From the NCBI GenBank assembly GCA_040776985.1, contig JAXGZL010000002.1, positions 124,001 to 188,000 on the forward strand: a stretch of DNA of 64,000 nucleotides. Reading direction: 5' to 3'. The notes under the pieces were generated by a model. The model searched no databases and was not told where the DNA came from. It saw only the letters and a program-made list of their open reading frames with translations. How positions within the stretch are numbered: the first letter of the stretch is position 1; each line of letters starts with the position of its first letter. Source of the DNA: UBA6115 sp040776985 (GTDB lineage Bacteria; Bacillota; Clostridia; Christensenellales; Aristaeellaceae). The translations under genes and the position numbers were made by a program. Of this stretch, positions 1-8,385 are shown piece after piece.

Positions 1-216
1 TTAAGCCCGGTGGCCCCTGGTCACTGGTTTGGCGGTGCCCTTCCCATTCCACAGATTGAGCGTCCGGTGATTGTGGTGCGCCTGGTGCTGTCCTATGACC
101 AGAAGGCCAGGGGCAACAGCCCCTTTTCAGAGCAGGGCATGTACCTTGACGGTATCACCCCGGTGGGGGCCGTGCTTCAGGACATGATGGGCAGGATCCT
201 GGGGCAGGGGGACTGA
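1..216 (+). CDS. C-terminal end of an unidentified protein (partial)
   Basis: Open from the first base of the window to a TGA at 214-216, so the true start lies outside. About 71 residues are visible. The pattern of a WF motif, then a beta-strand-like PVIVVRLVL, then a final ITPVGAVLQDMM helix loosely resembles the end of penicillin-binding transpeptidase domains (WF..., P-x-I-x-V-x-V-V, AAP-x-x-x-x-I). That is only a resemblance and no catalytic motif lies inside the window. A strong hairpin follows the stop, so this is probably the last gene of its transcript. Confidence 0.5.
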   Translation, partial: LSPVAPGHWFGGALPIPQIERPVIVVRLVLSYDQKARGNSPFSEQGMYLDGITPVGAVLQDMMGRILGQGD

Positions 217-254
217 GGAACAAAAATTATAGTTAACATGGAATCTACAAGGTG

Positions 255-295
255 GGGGAGGATTTTTGAAAATCCTCCCCTATATATAAAATTTT
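255..295 (+). terminator. Hairpin terminator after the partial gene
   Basis: A perfect 12-bp inverted repeat (255-266 with 269-280, GGGGAGGATTTT and its complement) is followed by the AT-only run tatatataaaatttt. It lies 38 bases after the stop of the upstream partial gene and 50 bases before the sigma factor start. A terminator for the upstream gene is the simplest reading. Confidence 0.6.
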
Positions 296-332
296 CTTCT
301 CCCATCGTCTAATGGGTAGGGAGGTGAAGCAG

Positions 333-845
333 ATGGAGATAACATCACAGCAGGCGGTGGATCTGGACATCGGGGAACTGATGGCGCGCTTCGGTACAGA
401 CGTGTACCGCACCTGCTTTGTGTATCTCTCTGATGCCCACCTGGCCGAGGACGCCATGCAGGAAACCTTTCTGAAGGCCTATAAGGCGCGGAAGAGCTTC
501 CGGGGGCAGGCGAGCCCAAGTACCTGGCTGATGCGCATTGCCATCAACGTCTGCAAGGACATGCGCCGGGGCAGCTGGTTTCGGCATGTAGACCGCAAGA
601 TCAGCCTGGACGATCTGCCTGAAACGGAAACGCCCGCATTTTCCGCTGACGATACCCTGATCAGGGAAGTGATGGCGCTGCCCCCTAAGGACAAGGAGGT
701 CATCCTGCTCACCTACTACTGGGGCATGTCGGCCCGGGAGGTGGCAAGCACCTTGCGCATCGCCATCCCCACCGTCTACCTCCGGCTTAAAAAGGCTCAG
801 CAGAAGCTAAAGACACAACTGGAAGGGTGGTATCACGATGAATAA
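333..845 (+). CDS. ECF-family RNA polymerase sigma factor (first of three)
   Basis: A 170-residue sigma-70 family factor of the extracytoplasmic-function type, which redirects core RNA polymerase to a small regulon. Region 2 is seen around residues 20-85 (DAMQETFLKAYKARKSF, then a W/R-rich promoter-melting segment). Region 4 with its helix-turn-helix is at residues 110-165 (LPPKDKEVILLTYYWG, then MSAREVASTLRI). ATG at 333 is preferred over the in-frame ATG at 312 because GGAGGTG at 320-326 sits 6 bases before it. The stop overlaps the start of the next gene by 8 bases, a probable membrane anti-sigma factor, so the two are likely co-translated. The signal sensed is unknown. Confidence 0.88.
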   Translation: MEITSQQAVDLDIGELMARFGTDVYRTCFVYLSDAHLAEDAMQETFLKAYKARKSFRGQASPSTWLMRIAINVCKDMRRGSWFRHVDRKISLDDLPETETPAFSADDTLIREVMALPPKDKEVILLTYYWGMSAREVASTLRIAIPTVYLRLKKAQQKLKTQLEGWYHDE

Positions 846-1656
846 ACAGAACCTGCGGGAAGCCATGGACCGCCGCCTTTCCTCCCTGAAAACAGAGCAG
901 CGGCACATTGATTATGTGATGTCCGCTGCAATAGGAGAAGAAAACATGACCAAGAAACGCACCGTATCCCTGGCGCTGGTGATTGCCCTCATTGCCGTGG
1001 CCGGCATCGCCCTGGCGGCCATGCTGTCGCCCACCATCGACTTTTTCAGCAGCATCTATGGCAAAGAAACGGAAGAAAGCAAGCGCTATGAACAGGACCT
1101 GAAGGGCGGCATCCAGATGCCTGTCAACCAAAGTTGGACGCTGGGACAGGTGCAGTACGACTGGGCGGATGTGATCTATGTGGAAAAGTCCCAGGATAAT
1201 TCCCTGAAGGACAGCACCCTTTACGGCACGGTGATTATCAGCCCCATCAAGGGGGAGAACATCGTGTTGAAAATGGAAGACTATGACGTGAAGGACCCCT
1301 ATGGCTACAACCCCTTCCACGGGCAGGAGGTACCAAAGGATGCCAAGTCCATCGCCCAGGTAGCCGAGGAGAGGGGCGCCAAGATCATCCAGCCCAAGGC
1401 CTTCCCGGTGAAACTGCTGGTGGATGGGAACCCCTTTGGGGAGGAGTTTGGCGGAGAATTCGGCTACCTGCCCGATGGCAGGATCAGCTACAGCTTTGCA
1501 ATCAGGGTGCCGCTGGCCAAAAGCTATACCATCGATATGCGCCTTAGCAACTGGGAGGTGCTGCCTGACGGCACCTGGCTGCGGGAGGAGCCCAACAACA
1601 CCTGGCTGACGGAAGTGAAGCAGGTGACAGTGGAAACCGGCCAAAGCGCCCAATGA
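838..1656 (+). CDS. Membrane-anchored probable anti-sigma factor
   Basis: A 272-residue protein: a short charged cytoplasmic N-terminus (about residues 1-40), one transmembrane helix (about 42-64, rich in A, V, L and I), then about 200 residues predicted outside the membrane. The topology and its overlap with the ECF sigma gene make it a likely anti-sigma factor that holds the sigma factor at the membrane. The layout resembles DUF4179-type partners of clostridial ECF sigma factors. No HxxxCxxC zinc anti-sigma motif is present. The outer domain is not recognised. The function rests mainly on context. Confidence 0.7.
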   Translation: MNKQNLREAMDRRLSSLKTEQRHIDYVMSAAIGEENMTKKRTVSLALVIALIAVAGIALAAMLSPTIDFFSSIYGKETEESKRYEQDLKGGIQMPVNQSWTLGQVQYDWADVIYVEKSQDNSLKDSTLYGTVIISPIKGENIVLKMEDYDVKDPYGYNPFHGQEVPKDAKSIAQVAEERGAKIIQPKAFPVKLLVDGNPFGEEFGGEFGYLPDGRISYSFAIRVPLAKSYTIDMRLSNWEVLPDGTWLREEPNNTWLTEVKQVTVETGQSAQ

Positions 1657-1716
1657 TTCAGGACAGCTGCGCCACCCATTAAACCGGGCGGCGCAACTGC
1701 GTTTAAGAAAGGCAGT

Positions 1717-2673
1717 ATGATGGGAAGAAGAAACGCCTGGATCATTTGCGGCTTTGTGCTGCTTGGGATGATGATGACCGGCAGCGCCCAGGGTCTTGCA
1801 AGTTGGCGGATCCCGGACGGCATCGGCCAGATGCTGGCATCTGAAGGCAAAATCTACCTGAAGGTGTGGGACCAGCGCCATCCCGGCGCTGTGTACCAAT
1901 ATGATCCGGATCAGGGAACGGGGCCTGAACTGTATTACGAGGGCCTGCGGAATGATGCGGATACCCTGTTTGTGATAGAGGGAAGCCTGTATGTCCAGCA
2001 AAGGGGAAGACGGACGCTCAAGCTGGTGAAGGCAGCCCCAGGCAAAACACCAACACCTGCAATAGCGCTGTTTCCCAAGGCGGGAATCAAAGGCGCCAAA
2101 AGGCTGTCCGTCCAGCACAGTGTGACGGGGGAAGGCACCCTGACAGTGCAGGTGTGGCGGGATTCCGGCAGCGGAACCACCTTGTGCCATCTGGATCTAA
2201 TAAGCGGGAAGCTGTCCCTTTATAACGGGGAGCCGTCTGAAGTGTGGTTTGAATGCTTTGATTTTGAAACGGTGTCAGCCATGGAAAGCTTGCTGATCCG
2301 CCGGCTGCCCATTGATCCTGTCATGAAGGAACCGGAGTACCTGACCAATGTAATCCTCTACAACTGGGAGACGGGGAAGAGCAAAACCATTGGGAAGCTG
2401 CCTTTGAACACTGCAAACTTTGCCTACGACCGGGAAACTCAGCTGCTCTATTACATTGATGTCAAAGAGCGGGCACTGTACCACATGGATATGGGCGGAA
2501 ATAGCCGGTTGTTAAGGGAAGGTTTGCCTGATGAACTCTACACCCAGTCAGCCAGCTTCCTTGGGAACGGCGCCCTGGCCTTTGTTACCATCCAAAAACC
2601 GGCGCCTGGGGAATCAGGCACCGGCGATCACTATCACACGCTGCATGTTTTGCGATTGGGAGCAGCTGAATAG
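1717..2673 (+). CDS. Secreted or anchored protein of unknown function, propeller-like
   Basis: A 318-residue protein with an N-terminal hydrophobic segment (residues 7-25) ending in an A-Q-G/A-type site, so it is exported or tethered. The rest is a series of short strand-rich units of the type GKIYLKVW, GSLYVQQ, QLLYYIDV and GNGALAFV, which suggests a beta-propeller like those of other secreted clostridial proteins. I do not recognise a family. It starts 60 bases after the anti-sigma gene on the same strand and may belong to that operon, perhaps as an effector or sensor, but this is inference. ATG 1717 or 1720 are both possible. Confidence 0.55.
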   Translation: MMGRRNAWIICGFVLLGMMMTGSAQGLASWRIPDGIGQMLASEGKIYLKVWDQRHPGAVYQYDPDQGTGPELYYEGLRNDADTLFVIEGSLYVQQRGRRTLKLVKAAPGKTPTPAIALFPKAGIKGAKRLSVQHSVTGEGTLTVQVWRDSGSGTTLCHLDLISGKLSLYNGEPSEVWFECFDFETVSAMESLLIRRLPIDPVMKEPEYLTNVILYNWETGKSKTIGKLPLNTANFAYDRETQLLYYIDVKERALYHMDMGGNSRLLREGLPDELYTQSASFLGNGALAFVTIQKPAPGESGTGDHYHTLHVLRLGAAE

Positions 2674-2814
2674 GGGAAACATATTAATCGCCCGTGGAAT
2701 ACACGAAACACAAACCTGGGAAACACAGGCGTTTGCTTGCTGAACATACGAAAAGCGCTATCTGCAACAGGGCATACCCCCGGCATTCACCTCAACCTCG
2801 CGCTATTATTAAAA

Positions 2815-2842
2815 GAGCCATGCTGCTTTTTCAGCTTGGCTC
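2815..2842 (-). terminator. Terminator of the DUF5685-DnaJ-zinc ribbon operon
   Basis: An 11-bp stem with one mismatch (2815-2825 with 2832-2842) lies 20 bases beyond the stop of the minus-strand zinc-ribbon gene. Read on the minus strand, TTTTAATAAT follows the stem, as expected for an intrinsic terminator. The remainder of the 2674-2861 gap shows no gene. Confidence 0.6.
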
Positions 2843-2861
2843 AAAAACGATTTATTCCGGC

Positions 2862-3278
2862 TCAGCGCCTGATCGTCACATCAAACTCATTCTTGCACAC
2901 CGGGCACTTCACATGGACGGTGCCGATCTGCTTTTTAAGGCGCAGGGGGGTTTTGCAGCTGGGGCAGGCGCGGTAGCGGTGGGTGCCATATTCCCGGACG
3001 CGGTTGCGGGCGAGGAGGAACTTTTTCTTCAACTGGTCCTTGAGCATCAGGTAGCGCTGGTTTTCCGCCGCCCGCTTCGCCTTGTTTCTGGAGAAGACTC
3101 GGAAGGTGGCGTAGATGATCAGGGCCAGGGCCAGAAAGTACAGCGCCTGGGAGCGGATGAAGAGGTTTAATACCATCAGCGCAAGGGACAGGATGAACAG
3201 CCCCCGGTGCAGGGGGTCCGGCCCATAGCGGCCCTGCATGAAGGCCATCAGCTTATACTTCAGGTTGTTGAAATTCAT
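2862..3278 (-). CDS. Small membrane protein with C-terminal zinc ribbon
   Basis: 138 residues. Two adjacent hydrophobic helices (about residues 25-60) place it in the membrane. A basic, probably cytoplasmic helix follows. The C-terminus carries two CPxC pairs, CPSC near residue 108 and CPVC near 128, the spacing of a rubredoxin-like zinc ribbon. It is the third gene of a minus-strand operon behind DUF5685 and DnaJ-domain genes, 22 bases after the DnaJ stop. A role in membrane-linked protein folding or assembly would fit the neighbours but is not shown by the sequence. Confidence 0.7.
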   Translation of the reverse strand: MNFNNLKYKLMAFMQGRYGPDPLHRGLFILSLALMVLNLFIRSQALYFLALALIIYATFRVFSRNKAKRAAENQRYLMLKDQLKKKFLLARNRVREYGTHRYRACPSCKTPLRLKKQIGTVHVKCPVCKNEFDVTIRR

Positions 3279-3300
3279 TGATGTTTCCTCTTCTCAGTCA

Positions 3301-3972
3301 TTAGACGCAGCACCAGCCCCAGCGGCAGCACAGCTGGGCCAGGCAAAGGCCCATGCACAGGGTGTTAACGCCGCCGGTGGGCACGCCAAAGCCGCGGCTG
3401 CGCTGGGTGTAGGCCTGATAGCCGCCCGCAATCTGCTGGCGCACCTGGACATAGGTGAAGTTGTTGGGCTCCATCCGGATGGCCTCGTCAATGTGGTTCA
3501 GCGCTGTCACCCGGTTGCCCAGGCCAAAGTTGGCCACGGCGCTTAAATAATACCATTCCCCGTCCCGGGCCTTGATCTCGCTCAGGGCGTGGAGCGCTTC
3601 ATTGTATCGCATGGCGTTCACATAGCGCCTGACCGGGTCAAACTGGTCGCCCCGGCTCTGCTGGGTTTGCTGGGCCTGCTGCTGCCAGCCAAAGCCGAAG
3701 GGGTCAAAGGGGTTGAAGCCGCCGCCATAATTACCCCGGTAGCTGGAATAGGGGCTGCCCTGCTGCTGGGGCCTGGAATAATCCTGATAGCGGGCGCGGC
3801 CGGACTTGATCTCCTCATAGGCCACGTTGATCTCTGCCATCTTCTTCTGCGCCGAGGCATCCCCCGGGTTCAGGTCCGGGTGATACTTCTTGGCCAGCTT
3901 CCGGTAGGCGTCGGTGACTTCTTTTTCGCTGGCGTCCCGGGAGACGCCCAGCACCTGGTATGGGTCCCTCAT
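3301..3972 (-). CDS. DnaJ-domain protein with TPR-like region and cysteine-rich tail
   Basis: 223 residues. A J domain occupies residues 2-65 and has the HPD tripeptide (KYHPDLNPGD) needed to stimulate DnaK ATPase. A Gly/Phe/Gln-rich linker follows (about 75-115), then two helix pairs resembling TPR repeats (YNEALHALSEIKARDGEWYYL and a second unit). The last 20 residues contain five cysteines in a hydrophobic context. It lacks the zinc-finger and C-terminal domains of classical DnaJ, so it is a specialised co-chaperone (type III). Its ATG overlaps the TGA of the upstream DUF5685 gene in an ATGA, so the two are coupled. Confidence 0.85.
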   Translation of the reverse strand: MRDPYQVLGVSRDASEKEVTDAYRKLAKKYHPDLNPGDASAQKKMAEINVAYEEIKSGRARYQDYSRPQQQGSPYSSYRGNYGGGFNPFDPFGFGWQQQAQQTQQSRGDQFDPVRRYVNAMRYNEALHALSEIKARDGEWYYLSAVANFGLGNRVTALNHIDEAIRMEPNNFTYVQVRQQIAGGYQAYTQRSRGFGVPTGGVNTLCMGLCLAQLCCRWGWCCV

Positions 3973-4784
3973 GTTTCCTTGTCTCCTTTGCGGGCGGCCT
4001 GGTAACGCGCCCAGACGCCGGAATACAGAATGTTTTCCATCAATTCCTGATCCCGGTACAGCTTCAGGTGGGAGAAGGCCTCCACGCAGTCCGCCATCAG
4101 CACCTGCAGGATGGCCTCATGCCGGCTGGAGTCCACAAACACCATGGGGTTATAGCGCTCCCGCTTGATGTCCTTTTTCAGGTCCACCACCGCGTCCATC
4201 AGATAGATAAAGCGGCCCAGCCTGTCCCCAAAGGCATACAGGGCCGGGTTTTCAGGCAGGCTGTCCGGGGTGAAAAGGGCCGCCAGGATGCTGCCAAAGG
4301 CGGCCGCCGGCAGGTCGGGGTTGGGCTCTCCGTCCGCTTCCATCCGGGAGAGCAGGTCAAGCCCCTGGCTGATGGCCTCGCACTGGCGGGGCAGGCGCTC
4401 ACACACGCCCTTCACCTGGGAGCCGATCAGCCTGGCCTGGGCCAGGGCAGACACCTTGCGGTCATCCACCCAGTCGTCCATCTTCTGGTGGTGGGCCAGC
4501 ACCACATTCACGTCCGCGGCGTACTCCGTCCAGGCGTTCATGGCGCTTTCCCGCTTTCTGATGGGGTGCATGGGGCAGCGGAAGGGGGCGGTCTGCATGT
4601 CGTCCTCTTCCTGAAGCGCTGTCAGCAGCAGGATCAGAAAGGTCATGTCATAGGTGAGGGTCAGCCGGCACAATGCGCCATGCCGCTGGCCCAGGGCGCG
4701 GCAAAGCCCACAGTACACCTGCTGGTAGCGCTCCTTCTGGGCCTGGTCCAGCTGCTCCTGGTTGGCGATCACATAGCCAAACAC
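3969..4784 (-). CDS. DUF5685 family protein
   Basis: A 271-residue, mainly helical protein that matches my memory of the clostridial DUF5685 family: an N-terminal FGYV segment, YCGLCRALG with a CxxC pair near residue 25, a DMTFL segment, and a later CPMHP. No reaction has been assigned to the family. A GTG start at 4784 is chosen because GGAGGG at 4796-4791 is 6 bases upstream; the longer reading frame has no ribosome site. It is the first gene of an operon with a DnaJ co-chaperone and a zinc-ribbon membrane protein, which hints at metal or folding-related work. Confidence 0.75.
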   Translation of the reverse strand: MFGYVIANQEQLDQAQKERYQQVYCGLCRALGQRHGALCRLTLTYDMTFLILLLTALQEEDDMQTAPFRCPMHPIRKRESAMNAWTEYAADVNVVLAHHQKMDDWVDDRKVSALAQARLIGSQVKGVCERLPRQCEAISQGLDLLSRMEADGEPNPDLPAAAFGSILAALFTPDSLPENPALYAFGDRLGRFIYLMDAVVDLKKDIKRERYNPMVFVDSSRHEAILQVLMADCVEAFSHLKLYRDQELMENILYSGVWARYQAARKGDKET

Positions 4785-4906
4785 ACGCTTCCCTCCTGAT
4801 GTTTTCTGATTGAATGGTATCACACGCACATGAACGGCGCATGAACGACAGATGAGAAAACCCTCAGAAAGGATACCATACAGCCAGGGCCAGCACAAGA
4901 ATGAGG

Positions 4907-7291
4907 CTAGGCAGTTTTGACGCGCCTTTTCCTGAAATGGGCCAGCAGGACAGGGATCATTATCAGCAGCAGGACGCCCTGCCCATACACCAGCCCGGTC
5001 AGCCAGGGCATGCTCTGGATCAGGGCGATATAGGGGTTGTACCAGGTGAAAACAAGCAGCCCGGCCGTATAAAGCAGCGCAAACACGCAGAAAAACAGGC
5101 TGGCCCGCAGGGGCCTTGCCACCCGGTTAAGCCGGAACAGCGCGTGGGCCGCCGCCGAGAAGGCGGGAAAGGCGCTGAGCACCAACAGCAGCAGATAGGG
5201 CAGGGTGACCAGGGCGTTGAAGGTCCGTATGGTGAGCTGGTTGGTTTCCGTGGTCTGCTGCAGCCAGCCGAAGAGGGCAAATATCGCGATGCCGCCCATC
5301 ACCAGGGACAGCAGCATCAGCAGGAGGGCCAGCGCCCGGATCACAGGGGAGCGGCGCCGCTTTTTGGGCGCTGCCGCCTCTGGCGCGCAGGCGCTGTCCC
5401 TGCCCCTGAAACGCCGGGCCAGGGCCCTGGTCTGCCGATAGCCTGCCCGGGCGCCCAGCATCAGGTAGGCCACCACCTGCACCACCAGCAGGCCGGCAGC
5501 GCCCATCAGGGTGACCAGGTTTTTTGACATGATGGCCTTGATGTCGCTGTTGACCTCCCCCTCGTTGAGCTGGTTGATGTCCTTGCTGGCGGTCAGCGGC
5601 AGGATGTCCGAATCGGTCTTGATGGTAAAGATGGGGTTGGTGACCACATCCGCCGGCAGGTTCAGGGTGTAGACCGCGTTTGCAGGCATGGTGAAACTGG
5701 GGGATTTGAAGGCCCGCATGCCGGTAAAGCCCAGGCGCCCCTCCCTGAGGGTCAGGCTGACCACCAGGTCGGGGGCGTTGTCATCGGTCCAGAAGGTTAC
5801 TTTATAGCTGCTGTCAGCCGGAAGGGTGAGCTGCAGCTCGTTGCCCACCTGGCTTAATGCCAGGCGCGGCCCCTCCTGCGCGGCAGGGCCGGCCCTGGCG
5901 AAGTCATGGTCCAGCACCACCTCATCCGCCGCGTTCAGCACCCTCAAGTTCACCGGGGCTGAGATGGCCAGCTGGCGGTAGTTGCGGTTGGGGCTGATCA
6001 TGCTGTCCAGGTCCTCATAGGCGGACAGCCAGGCCAGGTATTTTTTGGGGTAGTGCTCGTGAATCAGGACGCTGAAGGCCTTGCCCCCCTTCAGCCGGTC
6101 GTCCTGGTAAAAGCCGCTCTCCTGCAGCAGGCTTTCCCCGGCTCTGTTGGCATACAGCGTCCAGGCCTTGTCCGCCATGCCCTTCATTTGCTGCCAGAGG
6201 GTGTTGTCCCGGAAGAAGGCGGAGGCGGACTGGGTCAGCATTTTGAAGGGGCTTCCCCGGTTTTGCCAGAGGGATAAAAAGAGGCTCTGGTAGTGGTCCG
6301 TATAGGTGTCAGAGCCGGTGATGTCGCCGGAAACCAGGGACAGCACCTTGTGCAGCAGACGGTTGCCGCTGGTGGTGGTGCGGTATTCGGTGCCGGTCAT
6401 TTTCAGGTACATGGCCTTCACCGGGCGCACCCGCAGGTGATAGTCGCTGTTGGTTTCAGGAGCCGGCAGGTAATAAGTCTGGCCAAAGCGGGTATAGCCC
6501 CAGTCATCAAAGGGGATCATCATCACCGGGTCAAAGGCGCCCACGATGTTGTAGATGGAGGGGTATTGGGGGGCGTCCTCCTGCTGGGTGACATTGGGGG
6601 TGGCAAAGGTGTAGGCGTAGAGGTTTTGGGGCAGCACCCGGCCGGAATCCAGCAGGATGGAGGCGGTGCGGTTGGACACCGCCGCCGCCCGGCTGTAGCC
6701 GGATACCCAGATTTTATAGGGCGCCTTGATATGGTGGTCTTCCAGGTATTGATCCAGGCGCTTCACCACCTCCCGGGCAGCCAGGTCAAAGCCCTTGTGG
6801 TGGATGTCCTTGCCCAGGGTGAGGTTGCTCTGCCACTCGTCCTTATAGCCGCCGCCGGAAATGGCCAGGGCCACCGCGGTGAGGGGCTCCCCCTTTTCCG
6901 TGATGGTTTTGCTGGCCATGGCGGTGGCGATGGTGTTGATGGTGGGCTGCTCGTCATACTGCTTTAAAACCAGGTTGGAAAAACCCAGCTCCTTCAGATA
7001 GGCCCTGATGTTGTCCCCACGGTGCTCCTCCCTGGCGCCGTGCACCCGGAAGGCGCTCAGCGCCATGCCCAGGGAGGAGCGGGCCAGGCCCTGGTGGTAC
7101 TGGGCGGCGTCCCCGGTCAAAAACCGGTCAGAGAAGAAGAGGGGCCAGGCAATAGACTGCTCTGACACAAAGCGGGCGGTGCCCATCTCTCCCTGGGCGG
7201 GAAAGGCGAGGAATATCAGCAAAAAGAGGCAGGAGAGGACGCGTGCGCGTCGCTGCCCCGGCCTCTTCACGCTGCTGGTTGCTGTCATCAT
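4907..7291 (-). CDS. Exported lipase-fold protein with five-helix membrane tail
   Basis: 794 residues: signal peptide (about 15-35, ending FPAQG), a large outer domain with an alpha/beta-hydrolase nucleophile elbow GYSRA near residue 200, followed by ATPN and a GAFDPV segment that could hold the acid, then a strand-rich region (about 430-560) and five transmembrane helices (about 590-790). GYSRA replaces the GHSLG of class 3 lipases, as in some clostridial lipase-like proteins. A catalytic His is not certain. The substrate is unknown; a cell-envelope ester is possible. The start is ATG 7291, behind AGGTGGGGG. A near-consensus promoter lies 40 bases upstream, so it has its own transcript downstream of a sigma/anti-sigma pair. 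Confidence 0.7.
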   Translation of the reverse strand: MMTATSSVKRPGQRRARVLSCLFLLIFLAFPAQGEMGTARFVSEQSIAWPLFFSDRFLTGDAAQYHQGLARSSLGMALSAFRVHGAREEHRGDNIRAYLKELGFSNLVLKQYDEQPTINTIATAMASKTITEKGEPLTAVALAISGGGYKDEWQSNLTLGKDIHHKGFDLAAREVVKRLDQYLEDHHIKAPYKIWVSGYSRAAAVSNRTASILLDSGRVLPQNLYAYTFATPNVTQQEDAPQYPSIYNIVGAFDPVMMIPFDDWGYTRFGQTYYLPAPETNSDYHLRVRPVKAMYLKMTGTEYRTTTSGNRLLHKVLSLVSGDITGSDTYTDHYQSLFLSLWQNRGSPFKMLTQSASAFFRDNTLWQQMKGMADKAWTLYANRAGESLLQESGFYQDDRLKGGKAFSVLIHEHYPKKYLAWLSAYEDLDSMISPNRNYRQLAISAPVNLRVLNAADEVVLDHDFARAGPAAQEGPRLALSQVGNELQLTLPADSSYKVTFWTDDNAPDLVVSLTLREGRLGFTGMRAFKSPSFTMPANAVYTLNLPADVVTNPIFTIKTDSDILPLTASKDINQLNEGEVNSDIKAIMSKNLVTLMGAAGLLVVQVVAYLMLGARAGYRQTRALARRFRGRDSACAPEAAAPKKRRRSPVIRALALLLMLLSLVMGGIAIFALFGWLQQTTETNQLTIRTFNALVTLPYLLLLVLSAFPAFSAAAHALFRLNRVARPLRASLFFCVFALLYTAGLLVFTWYNPYIALIQSMPWLTGLVYGQGVLLLIMIPVLLAHFRKRRVKTA

Positions 7292-7330
7292 GCTGGCCCC
7301 CACCTGTCATCAGTCGGACAATATGGGGAG

Positions 7331-7359
7331 AGTATAATGAGGATGGGCGCCTGCGTCAA
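7331..7359 (-). promoter_or_regulatory. Sigma-A type promoter for the lipase-like gene
   Basis: On the minus strand, TTGACG (7359-7354), a 17-bp spacer and TATACT (7336-7331) precede the 7291 start by about 40 bases. This is a strong housekeeping promoter and suggests that the gene is not dependent on the ECF sigma encoded just upstream. Confidence 0.75.
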
Positions 7360-7365
7360 ATGCTG

Positions 7366-8385
7366 TCAGTTGATTTTTTCCAGGGGGAAGGTGACGCTCC
7401 AGTTGCCCCGGACCAGGCTGTCTGAGGTGATGAAAGAGCCATAGGGAACAAGGCCTTCCAGCTCCTTTTCGGTCAGGGGGAAAAGGTACTGGGTGTAGCG
7501 CTCCTGGCCCAAGCCATAGCTAAAGCTGGCCAGGGGATGGGTGGTCTCATCGTCGGCATTTTTAAAGAAGATATGGCCATGGTTGTCTGTTTCCAGTACA
7601 TTGTGATACCGCACCTGGATGTGGAGCTGGCCCGCCACAAAGCCGGCGGCGGTGATATCCACCCCCTCGGCGGGGGAATAGAGGGGGCCCTCAGGTCGAA
7701 GGGCTGCAAGGTCTTTGGCCTTGTCCCAGAAATCATCCCCACCGCCGCCGCCATAGAACACATCGGGCTTCGTGGTAGCGGCTGTTTTGCCGGCATGTGG
7801 CAGAACGAGCCCAGGCAGCGGGCCCTCAAAGGTTTTCTTTTTGCTCAGCAGCTGCCCCACGCTGAAGGTGATCTTGTCGCCGCCGATAGCCTCCCCACCC
7901 TGATTGCTCAGGGTGATCAGGAAGGTGGCGGTTTTCGTCTTTTCGTCATAGCCTGCATTCTGGCAGGAACCGGAGGTGCCATAGGGGCTGTTGATGGTGT
8001 AGCTGTCAAACAGGTCGGTGGTGCTGTCCAGCCGGTCCCCGGTCAGGTCCTGGACGGCGATCAGGGCCTTCACCTGGCTGCCTTCCGCCCGGGCGGACAG
8101 CACCTCAAAGCGGATGTCCTGGTCGGTGCTGCTGAGCCTGACGGGTTTAAGGCTTTGGGCCAGGGCGGGGGAGAGGGAGTAGAGCAGCCGGTAGGCGGGC
8201 TCATGGTCGGCCGCCGCCAGGGCGGACAGGGACAGGGCAAAGACCATGACCAGCGCTGCGGCCAGCGACAGGGCTCTTCTAAAAGGAATGGGGCGGCTGG
8301 CGGGGCGTTCGCCCGGGACAGCGCCAACCACCAATTCGTCGCTGATGTTTCCGATCGCGCGGAGCATTTTTTCATTGGTCATCAT
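7366..8385 (-). CDS. DUF4179-type membrane anti-sigma factor
   Basis: 339 residues: about 35 cytoplasmic residues, one transmembrane helix (about 37-58, ending LSALAAA), then an outer domain with the DUF4179-like arrangement of two strand-rich halves (first half around 85-180, second 230-335). It overlaps the sigma gene in ATGA (8382-8385), the usual arrangement of an ECF sigma factor and its inhibitor. The cytoplasmic tail is expected to bind the sigma factor; the outer domain would sense an envelope signal. The function is inferred from family and context. Confidence 0.8.
   Translation of the reverse strand: MMTNEKMLRAIGNISDELVVGAVPGERPASRPIPFRRALSLAAALVMVFALSLSALAAADHEPAYRLLYSLSPALAQSLKPVRLSSTDQDIRFEVLSARAEGSQVKALIAVQDLTGDRLDSTTDLFDSYTINSPYGTSGSCQNAGYDEKTKTATFLITLSNQGGEAIGGDKITFSVGQLLSKKKTFEGPLPGLVLPHAGKTAATTKPDVFYGGGGGDDFWDKAKDLAALRPEGPLYSPAEGVDITAAGFVAGQLHIQVRYHNVLETDNHGHIFFKNADDETTHPLASFSYGLGQERYTQYLFPLTEKELEGLVPYGSFITSDSLVRGNWSVTFPLEKIN

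Noticed and set aside
787..2190. 467-codon open frame on the minus strand
   Set aside because: It lies antisense to the anti-sigma and propeller-like genes, has no ribosome site, and its His/Gly/Leu-rich low-complexity composition is typical of GC-rich antisense frames.
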